Assembly: GCA_021779695.1 (NCBI GenBank)
Contig: JAJYAE010000290.1
Span: 1-5,729, forward strand
Origin: Acidobacteriota bacterium
GTDB taxonomy: Bacteria; Acidobacteriota; Terriglobia; Terriglobales; Acidobacteriaceae
Reading direction: 5' to 3'
DNA length: 5,729 nt
Program-made: the position numbers and the translations under genes
The notes under the pieces: model-generated
What the model was told of the DNA's origin: nothing
The model's input: the letters and a program-made list of their open reading frames with translations, nothing else
The model's database searches: none
In this document: positions 1-4,158 of the stretch, in pieces
Numbering within the stretch: position 1 is the first letter of the stretch
Layout: each line of letters opens with the position of its first letter

Positions 1-176
1 ACGGCCGAGTGGGGCGTGGAGCAGAAGGGCGGCTGTTGCTGGTGGACTCCGGTCTTGATGCTGTCGGAGGCGTGAGCAGGAGTCGCAATCGCAGCGGCAA
101 CTCCGGCAGTGGCAGAAAGCTTCAATGCTTCGCGTCGACTCAGAAGAACGCGACTCTCGGTGTTCGATTTCGACAT
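1..176 (-). CDS. Tat-exported protein, N-terminal fragment (runs off left edge)
   Basis: Only the first 58 codons are in the window; the gene reads leftwards off the edge without a stop. The ATG at 176 is preceded by AAAGGAA with 6 bases to the start, a good ribosome binding site. The product opens with a classic twin-arginine signal peptide: a polar N-region, the motif SRREALK at residues 13-19, a hydrophobic Ala/Thr/Val stretch at about 20-33, and an Ala-x-Ala-type cleavage site (PAHA, cut after residue 36). The protein is therefore expected to fold in the cytoplasm, often around a cofactor, and to be exported by TatABC. The mature part seen (SDSIKTGVHQQQPPFCSTPH, then SAV) is too short to assign. 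A type B carboxylesterase is one possibility because such enzymes often start shortly after a similar segment, but this is a guess. The frame and signal are clear; the function is unknown. Confidence 0.82.
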   Translation of the reverse strand, partial: MSKSNTESRVLLSRREALKLSATAGVAAAIATPAHASDSIKTGVHQQQPPFCSTPHSA

Positions 177-346
177 TGCGATTTCCTTTGCGGTTTCGAA
201 AGCAGCTTCGATTGGTCTCACTCGAGTCGGGGAGGGTACAGCGTGTTTCCCGCCTGGACTCGAAGTCCTGCCTGGGGACCCCCAATACTAACGAACATCC
301 GCCACAATCGACAAGGGAATAAATCGCTTTATTTATAGATAATTGA
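177..346. other. Upstream region of the Tat-protein gene, no gene seen
   Basis: This stretch holds no convincing coding sequence. It contains GGACT-CGA-AGTCC (256-268) and GGGGACCCC (274-282), two small palindromes which, read on the minus strand, loosely resemble the REP-like repeat found elsewhere in the window. It ends in an AT-rich patch (about 318-343) with the inverted repeat AATAAA-TCGC-TTTATT (318-333). These would lie in the 5' leader or promoter zone of the minus-strand gene. Confidence 0.5.
285..314 (-). promoter_or_regulatory. Weak candidate promoter for the Tat-protein gene
   Basis: On the minus strand, TTGTCG (4 of 6 to TTGACA) is followed after 18 bases by TAGTAT (4 of 6 to TATAAT). 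This would start a transcript roughly 100 bases before the ATG at 176. It is only a consensus match in an otherwise suitable place, and the AT-rich patch at 318-343 is an alternative site. Confidence 0.25.
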
Positions 347-520
347 ACCGCTGGGCGGCCGCCGGGCGTGGCGTGGAAGGCGCTGGAGGCATGCCGCAAG
401 GGTGCGGCCGGCTTCGCCGACCACCTGATAGCGGAGATTGCCTTCACGTCCGGCGCGGACGAGGTAACTACGTTCGATAAAGCATTGGGGCGCGTGTCGG
501 GTGTGCGGGGGATCAGGTAG
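347..520 (+). pseudogene. C-terminal remnant of a VapC-like PIN-domain toxin gene
   Basis: The frame ending at TAG 518-520 translates from about 365 as GVAWKALEACRKGAAGFADH, then LIAEIAFTSGADEVTTFDKA, LGRVSGVRGIR and stop. This matches the C-terminal third of PIN-domain (VapC-type) ribonuclease toxins: a helix 'A-L-x-x-[YC]-R-x-G' leading into 'x-F-A-D-x-L-I', whose Asp is a conserved acidic residue of the active site, then 'G-x-x-x-V-T-T-F-D' with the last conserved Asp, then a 'RVSGV' segment like the usual 'RLPGV' end. The N-terminal two thirds, including the first catalytic Asp and the conserved Glu, are absent: the frame is closed by TGA at 344-346 and no PIN-like sequence precedes it. 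No antitoxin gene (vapB or AbrB/RHH type) is seen next to it. It must be non-functional as a toxin. Family recognition is by eye from motif order. Confidence 0.72.
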
Positions 521-721
521 GCTGTTCGCGGGATCGCGGGGTGAGCGTGGAGGTTTCCCCCTGGTTCATGCTGATGTGGAACTCGCAAAACTCATGGGTG
601 CGCCACCCGCCTTTTTCAATCTTCAGTAGTCAGAGGATGTCGGCACAAGCCCCAGCGGCACGATGGTTACTTCAATATCTTACGTAACCCGCAATGGTGA
701 CTAGATTTACCGCATATTCTG
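521..721. other. Intergenic region, possible degenerate repeat, no intact gene
   Basis: There is no supportable coding sequence here. The part around 560-615 (a coding-like stretch without function, ending in the GGGTG/CACCC hairpin) resembles, from memory, interspersed non-coding repeats in acidobacterial genomes, but I cannot confirm that from one copy. The part at 650-721 is AT-richer and leads into the promoter at 722. The 13 bases at 599-611 recur exactly, in inverted orientation, at 2056-2068 beside the REP-like palindrome. Confidence 0.4.
596..616 (+). terminator. Short hairpin with T-run, possible terminator
   Basis: GGGTG (596-600) and CACCC (604-608) pair perfectly around a 3-base CGC loop, and after GCC comes TTTTT (612-616). 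This has the shape of a small factor-independent terminator reading rightwards. The stem is only 5 bp and no intact gene lies upstream, so it may equally be a palindromic repeat. Confidence 0.35.
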
Positions 722-750
722 TTGACACCTCCTTGAAGCGGCGCTACGTT
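722..750 (+). promoter_or_regulatory. Sigma-70-type promoter for the secreted two-domain protein
   Basis: A perfect -35 box TTGACA (722-727) is followed after exactly 17 bases by TACGTT (745-750), a weaker -10 (3 of 6). Transcription would begin near 757. It is the best consensus -35 match I noticed in the window, and it points at the gene starting at 1028, leaving a leader of about 270 bases. Confidence 0.5.
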
Positions 751-756
751 TGCGGT

Positions 757-1027
757 GCATCCAATTTCATCTCTCCGGTTTCCCCGTTACCGGAAAGTTC
801 CAGATTCTCTTTCGCCCGGAGATGAGTGAATGCAGCTTTCCAAGGTTGCCGGGATTTAATCGCGTTGTTTCTCCGCAATTCTCCGACGACTCGCTCTGTC
901 TGACTCTGATCGTCTCGGCTGCGGTAGAAACGGTTCCCATCGACGTAGCAGCCTCGGTCAGATTCGGGCCACGATGAGAGGATTCGGATCTGCCCGGTGC
1001 ATTGAGAAAAGAAAGGTCAGAAGACAC
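757..1027 (+). other. Long 5' leader of the secreted-protein gene
   Basis: If the promoter at 722-750 is used, about 270 untranslated bases precede the ATG at 1028. Visible structure is limited: CCGGT (775-779) pairs with ACCGG (789-793) around a 9-base loop, and GGCTGC (917-922) pairs with GCAGCC (948-953) around a 25-base loop. I recognise no known riboswitch class. An in-frame ATG at 974 lies inside this leader, but the peptide it would add (residues MRGFGSARCIEK onward) is not signal-peptide-like, so I treat the region as leader. Confidence 0.4.
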
Positions 1028-1960
1028 ATGAAACCCGATTCCATTTTCAACTGCAAAACAGTTCTCAAACGGATGGCATCTCCTCTTCTCGTTGGAGTAG
1101 CGGCAATTGCTTTCCAAGGCGTCGCGCACGCACACAGCCTGAGCGTAACCTCGGCAACCCCGGGTTGCAATGGCTCGCAAATTGTCATCAACTTCACGAT
1201 AACGTCCTGGGATATAAACGGCGAGAATACTGGCTACGCTTCCACCGCCGGCGACAACCCAAACATCGAGGTCTTCTTTAATGGAGTCCTGGCTGCTTCG
1301 GGAGCCTTCAACGCGGCAGACGGGGACGTCTTCTCGGGGTCGGCCAATGCACCGTCCGGGACCAACACAGTCCAAGTGACGGCGGAAGCGGTGGCGCCTT
1401 GGGGCGATGGCTACGCAGGCTACCCAACGACTCCACTCAGCAACTCCTTCCCTGTTGATCTCTCCACCACCAGTTGTGGAACAACACCACCACCCGGAAC
1501 CGGCCGCTTCACCGGCGGTGGAAAAGTAGTGGTTTCGAATGCGATTGTTCCCGCCTCCGGTTCCGTTACCGTGACCAAGGGCTTCGAGGTCGACTGCGAC
1601 ATGAATCCCGCGCATGAGAATCTGGAACTCAATTGGAACGGAAGCGATCACTTCCACATGGATATGATCACATCCGCTCGTTGCATTCTCACCGGTAATC
1701 CTCCGAATCCGCCCACGGCGCCGGTTAACCAGATTACCGCCACCGGCACCGGCTCCTATGACGGCGCGGAAGGCTATACCGTTGTGTTCACCTTGTGGGA
1801 TCAAGGCGAGCCGGGGACCAATGACGAAGCGGGATTTGTCGTCTGTCTAACTGACCCCGCTAATCCTAACAGTTGTTCAACGTCGACCAGTATCGTCCTG
1901 AGCGTTCCGCTTCAACTGGTCTCAACTGGAAACATCCAGGCGCACGTCGATCAGCAGTAG
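1028..1960 (+). CDS. Secreted two-domain protein (Ig-like domain plus post-COAP-1-like domain)
   Basis: The product has 310 residues. The ATG at 1028 was chosen because AAAGGT lies 10 bases upstream and the protein then begins with a good Sec signal peptide: Lys10, Lys14 and Arg15, a hydrophobic core at 17-32, and cleavage after VAHA (residue 35). An in-frame ATG at 974 would bury this signal under 18 charged residues. Residues 36-145 look like a beta-sandwich, Ig-like domain; a TTPPPGTG linker follows (152-159). Residues 159-310 carry GRFTGGG, KGFEVDCD, LELNWN, HFHMDMITSARC, DQGEPGTND and a final GNIQAH. This is the motif order I remember for the 'post-COAP-1' type domain of secreted Gram-positive and other bacterial proteins. 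The mature protein has six cysteines (47, 150, 190, 219, 273, 283), compatible with disulphides in the periplasm or outside the cell. No catalytic residues are recognisable; a surface or binding role is likely. Codon use is more even than in the genes to its right. Confidence 0.85.
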   Translation: MKPDSIFNCKTVLKRMASPLLVGVAAIAFQGVAHAHSLSVTSATPGCNGSQIVINFTITSWDINGENTGYASTAGDNPNIEVFFNGVLAASGAFNAADGDVFSGSANAPSGTNTVQVTAEAVAPWGDGYAGYPTTPLSNSFPVDLSTTSCGTTPPPGTGRFTGGGKVVVSNAIVPASGSVTVTKGFEVDCDMNPAHENLELNWNGSDHFHMDMITSARCILTGNPPNPPTAPVNQITATGTGSYDGAEGYTVVFTLWDQGEPGTNDEAGFVVCLTDPANPNSCSTSTSIVLSVPLQLVSTGNIQAHVDQQ

Positions 1961-1976
1961 CACGTGAAGCACCGGA

Positions 1977-2010
1977 GGGCGGCCAGGCAAAGCAGCCGGG
2001 CCGCCCTTTC
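1977..2010 (+). terminator. Hairpin terminator after the secreted-protein gene
   Basis: GGGCGGCC (1977-1984) pairs perfectly with GGCCGCCC (1999-2006); inside the loop GGC (1986-1988) can pair with GCC (1995-1997). The stem is followed by TTTC. It starts 16 bases after the stop codon at 1958-1960. The T-tract is short, but the 8-bp GC stem in this position makes a terminator likely. Confidence 0.7.
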
Positions 2011-2055
2011 CTCCTCAAGACGACCACTCCGAGACTGTGCCGAATTCCGGTTGCT

Positions 2056-2097
2056 GGCGGGTGGCGCAGGTCTCGCCCTTGAGACCTGGAAGGGCGA
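2056..2097 (+). repeat. REP-like palindrome beside the RAYT fragment
   Basis: CAGGTCTC (2067-2074) and GAGACCTG (2081-2088) form a perfect 8-bp palindrome with a 6-base spacer. A second perfect 8-bp pair, TCGCCCTT (2073-2080) with AAGGGCGA (2090-2097), overlaps the first, so the two hairpins exclude each other. The first palindrome matches another copy in the window at 5212-5234 in arm sequence (15 of 17 arm positions) and in spacer length. The bases leading in (2056-2068, GGCGGGTGGCGCA) also occur inverted at 599-611. It lies 48 bases before a RAYT-like fragment, the usual neighbourhood of REP sequences. Confidence 0.6.
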
Positions 2098-2136
2098 CGC
2101 TGATTGCCAGACCCTTCACGCAGCATTCTTGTTGCG

Positions 2137-2220
2137 ATGACGCGCGGGTTGGTCCGGTATCAAGAGAGCGGTGACTTCCACTTTCTCACCTTCAGTTGGT
2201 TTCACCGGCGTGCATATATC
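2137..2220 (+). pseudogene. N-terminal remnant of a REP-associated tyrosine transposase (RAYT)
   Basis: Translation from ATG 2137 gives MTRGLV followed by RYQESGDFHFLTFS, then WFHRRAYI. This fits the highly conserved start of Y1/HUH-type REP-associated transposases (TnpA_REP; typically 'RYQxTGxxHFVTFSCYxRxPYL'). After about residue 28 (2220) the similarity ends, and the frame closes at TGA 2251-2253 after 38 residues. The HUH metal-binding motif, the catalytic tyrosine and all other downstream motifs are missing, so it cannot be active. These enzymes act on REP palindromes, and one such palindrome lies just upstream. The fragment ends immediately before the promoter region of the glycosyltransferase gene, suggesting a deletion or recombination junction at about 2220. 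Recognition is from memory of the family signature, so a profile search should confirm it. Confidence 0.7.
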
Positions 2221-2242
2221 AGCGGGGCCTGTCGGCTACACT
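2214..2242 (+). promoter_or_regulatory. Candidate promoter of the hpnI-like gene
   Basis: TACACT (2237-2242, 4 of 6 to TATAAT) lies 7 bases before the GTG at 2250, and an AT-rich ATATAT (2214-2219) stands 17 bases further upstream in the -35 position. If used, transcription would begin at or next to the GTG, giving a leaderless messenger. An alternative -10 is TATATC (2215-2220). The -35 position falls within the transposase fragment, so the promoter may be partly made of inserted DNA. Confidence 0.35.
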
Positions 2243-2249
2243 GGGCGCT

Positions 2250-3425
2250 GTGACGGCGCACGCTTGGGCAGTGGGGATTGAGGCGGTGACTACGGCGCTG
2301 GCCGTGGCGGGGATGGGGTATTTTCTGGCGGCGCTCGTGGCGGCGCGGGTGTTTCTGCGGGCGCGTCGGCGGGCGTTGCCTGTGTTTGCGCCGGGCGTGA
2401 GCATCCTGAAGTCGCTGAAGGGAACCGACGAGGGGATGCTGGAGGCGTTCCGGAGCCACTGCCGGCAGGAGTATGCGGGCGAGTGGGAGCTGCTGTTTGG
2501 CGTGTCGTCGTTGGATGACCCGGCGGTAGAGACGGTGCGGGCGCTGGAGACGGAGTTTCCGGAGAAGGCGATTCGGCTGCTGGTGTGCCCGGAGCGGCTG
2601 GGCACGAATGGCAAGGTGAGCACGCTGGCGCAGATGCAGGGCACGGCGCGGTATGACTACCTGCTGGTGAATGACTCGGACATTACGGTGGGGCCGCGGT
2701 ATCTGGAGCGGGTGATGGCGCACTTTGCGCCGCAGCCGGAGGGCACGGCGCAGGTGGGCCTGGTGACGGCGCTGTATCGTGGGCGGGCGCATGGGACGCT
2801 GGCCTCGCGGCTGGAGGCGCTGGGGATTGCGACGGACTTTCAGGCGGGTGTGCTGCTCTCGCGGATGATTGAGGGCGGGCTGCGGTACGGGCTGGGCTCG
2901 ACGCTGGCGGTGCGGCGCGAGGCGCTGGAGCGGATGGGTGGCTTTGCGGCGCTGAAGGATCATCTGGCCGATGACTACGAGCTGGGCGCGCGCGTGGCGC
3001 AGGCGGGCTACCGCGTGGCGCTGGCGGGCGAGCCGGTGGAGACGAGCGTGCCGGGGTATGGGTTGCGCGGCTTCTTTGACCACCAACTGCGCTGGCTGCG
3101 GACGGTGCGCGATGCGCGGCCGGCGGGGTATGCGGGGCTGGTGTTCACGCACGGGCTGATGTGGGCGGCGCTGAATGTGGTGGCCAGCGGCGTGAGCCTG
3201 TGGAGTGTGTGGCTGCTGGCGCTGAGTTTTTTTCTTCGTCTCGGACTGGCGATGACGGTGGGCGCGGTGGTGCTGGGCGACCGGCAGGTGTTGCCGTGGC
3301 TGTGGCTGGTGCCGCTGCGCGATGCGGTGGCGATGGGGCTGTGGGTGGCGGGGTTTGCAGGGAATACGATTGTGTGGCGCGGGGAGCGGTTTGAGGTGAA
3401 GGACGGGCGGCTGCATAAGGCGTGA
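2250..3425 (+). CDS. hpnI: HpnI-like hopanoid glycosyltransferase (GT2/GT21 family)
   Basis: This 391-residue membrane glycosyltransferase resembles HpnI and ceramide glucosyltransferases. HpnI is known to transfer N-acetylglucosamine from UDP-GlcNAc to bacteriohopanetetrol, the first step to the cyclitol ether head group. Counting from GTG 2250: a membrane anchor at about 7-36; the GT domain from about 46, beginning PGVSILKSLKG; metal/nucleotide motif NDSDI (141-145); acceptor-site motif LADDYELG (239-246) with the likely catalytic acids; HQLRW (278-282), the family's QxxRW signature; and three or so membrane segments at 298-375. All key motifs are intact. The start is uncertain. A TTG at 2196 opens the same frame, but 2196-2220 is transposase remnant; GTG 2250 fits the promoter; GTG 2289 has GGGGA upstream. 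Other hopanoid genes (hpnJ, hpnK, shc) are not in the window, so the acceptor is inferred. Confidence 0.82.
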   Translation: MTAHAWAVGIEAVTTALAVAGMGYFLAALVAARVFLRARRRALPVFAPGVSILKSLKGTDEGMLEAFRSHCRQEYAGEWELLFGVSSLDDPAVETVRALETEFPEKAIRLLVCPERLGTNGKVSTLAQMQGTARYDYLLVNDSDITVGPRYLERVMAHFAPQPEGTAQVGLVTALYRGRAHGTLASRLEALGIATDFQAGVLLSRMIEGGLRYGLGSTLAVRREALERMGGFAALKDHLADDYELGARVAQAGYRVALAGEPVETSVPGYGLRGFFDHQLRWLRTVRDARPAGYAGLVFTHGLMWAALNVVASGVSLWSVWLLALSFFLRLGLAMTVGAVVLGDRQVLPWLWLVPLRDAVAMGLWVAGFAGNTIVWRGERFEVKDGRLHKA

Positions 3426-3427
3426 TG

Positions 3428-3452
3428 GGCGCGGCGGATTTGCCGATGCGCC
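3428..3452 (+). other. Hairpin just after the hpnI-like stop codon
   Basis: GGCGC (3428-3432) pairs with GCGCC (3448-3452), and inside it CGG (3435-3437) pairs with CCG (3443-3445), with a 2-by-2 internal mismatch. It begins 2 bases after the TGA at 3423-3425. No T-tract follows, so it could be a weak or Rho-assisted terminator or an mRNA 3'-end stabiliser. Confidence 0.35.
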
Positions 3453-3475
3453 GGTATCGCGGCGTTGGAGCGCTC

Positions 3476-3484
3476 TGGTAGATT
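3476..3484 (+). promoter_or_regulatory. Extended -10 candidate promoter for the DinB-fold gene
   Basis: TGG (3476-3478) is followed directly by TAGATT (3479-3484; 4 of 6 to TATAAT), an extended -10 arrangement without a clear -35. Transcription would begin near 3491, which excludes the GTG at 3487 as a start and agrees with the ATG at 3523. Confidence 0.35.
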
Positions 3485-3522
3485 CGGTGGGCACGGTGAT
3501 GGGCCGTGCGTGGAGGCGAGGA

Positions 3523-4089
3523 ATGATCTTTCCCAGGCATGTATGGAGTGGAGTGGTGGGCTGCTGCCTGCTGGCGGCGAGTGCCGTGAGCGGTGCGCAG
3601 ATGCACGCGGCAAAGCCCGCAGTGGGTACGCAGGTGGCTCCGGCGCAGGTGTTTGGCCAAGTTCTGAGCGGGTGGGAGCGGGAGTTTGTCTCCCTGGCGG
3701 AGGCGATGCCGGAGGACAAGTACAACTATGCTCCGACGCAGGGCGAGTTCAAAGGCGTACGCACCTTCGCCGAGCAGGTGAAGCATGTGGCGGAGGCCAA
3801 TGATCACTATTTCGCGGACCCTGCGAAGCCCGCGGCAGACAACGGCGCGGCGATTGAGAAGCTGAAGACGAAGGCGGAGATTGTGGCGGCGCTGAAGGAC
3901 TCGTTTGCCGAGGCGCATGCGTATGTGAACGCAATCACCCCGGAGAATGCCTTTGTGATGACGGCGCACGGGACGCGCGCAGGCACGACGGCGTTTGCGA
4001 TTGCGCACATGATGGACCACTACGGGCAGATGGTGGAGTATCTGCGAATGAATGGCATGGTGCCGCCGGCAAGCCGCGGCAGCATGTAA
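3523..4089 (+). CDS. Exported DinB-fold protein
   Basis: The product has 188 residues. The ATG at 3523 was chosen because GGAGG (3512-3516) stands 6 bases upstream; in-frame starts at 3487 (GTG) and 3499 (ATG) have no such site. Residues 1-25 form a Sec signal peptide (Arg5, hydrophobic 7-22, cleavage after SGA at 25). The remainder is a DinB/YfiT-like four-helix bundle. VKHVAEANDHYF supplies the first metal histidine (His88), and AHMMDHYGQM near the C-terminus supplies the HxxxH pair (His162, His166), so the three-histidine metal site is complete. DinB-fold proteins include thiol S-transferases and many of unknown role, and are mostly cytoplasmic; this one should be periplasmic. A VVGC sequence at 11-14 resembles a lipobox but lies too early in the signal to be convincing. 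It sits between the glycosyltransferase and oxygenase genes on the same strand, with its own promoter-like element. Substrate unknown. Confidence 0.85.
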   Translation: MIFPRHVWSGVVGCCLLAASAVSGAQMHAAKPAVGTQVAPAQVFGQVLSGWEREFVSLAEAMPEDKYNYAPTQGEFKGVRTFAEQVKHVAEANDHYFADPAKPAADNGAAIEKLKTKAEIVAALKDSFAEAHAYVNAITPENAFVMTAHGTRAGTTAFAIAHMMDHYGQMVEYLRMNGMVPPASRGSM

Positions 4090-4105
4090 CCGGATGGAAG
4101 CGAAC

Positions 4106-4130
4106 CGCCGCGCTGGACACCGACGCGGCG
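4106..4130 (+). terminator. Possible terminator hairpin after the DinB-fold gene
   Basis: CGCCGCG (4106-4112) pairs perfectly with CGCGGCG (4124-4130) around an 11-base loop, starting 16 bases after the stop. There is no T-tract, so it would be an inefficient or Rho-dependent site; it may also simply structure the short intergenic region before the oxygenase gene. Confidence 0.4.
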
Positions 4131-4140
4131 TGCGCGCGAG

Positions 4141-4149
4141 TGCTAAGGT
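4141..4149 (+). promoter_or_regulatory. Promoter-like or Shine-Dalgarno-like element before the oxygenase gene
   Basis: TGC-TAAGGT (4141-4149) ends 9 bases before the ATG at 4159. It can be read as an extended -10 (TGn plus a 3-of-6 hexamer), which would give a leaderless or nearly leaderless message. Alternatively AAGG within it can act as a ribosome binding site at 10 bases from the start. The sequence alone does not decide between the two. Confidence 0.3.
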
Positions 4150-4158
4150 ATTTGCCAC

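Noticed and set aside
9..338. A 109-codon plus-strand open frame at the left edge
   Set aside because: It is antisense to the Tat-signal gene, which has a ribosome binding site and the SRREALK motif, and its own product is Ser/Arg-rich without any recognisable domain.
974..1027. Upstream ATG as start of the secreted protein
   Set aside because: It adds 18 charged residues before an otherwise good Sec signal and lacks a better ribosome binding site than the ATG at 1028.
757..1027. Known riboswitch in the long leader
   Set aside because: Only short unrelated stems are visible, and none of the conserved cores I know (c-di-GMP, cobalamin, TPP, SAM) is present.
767..1804. A 345-codon minus-strand open frame over the secreted-protein gene
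   Set aside because: The plus strand has a signal peptide, a ribosome binding site, a recognisable domain and a terminator; the minus frame shows no family features.
2202..3725. A 507-codon minus-strand open frame antisense to the glycosyltransferase
   Set aside because: Same cause: Arg/His/Gln/Pro-rich low-complexity product, while the plus strand encodes intact DSD, DDYELG and QLRW motifs.
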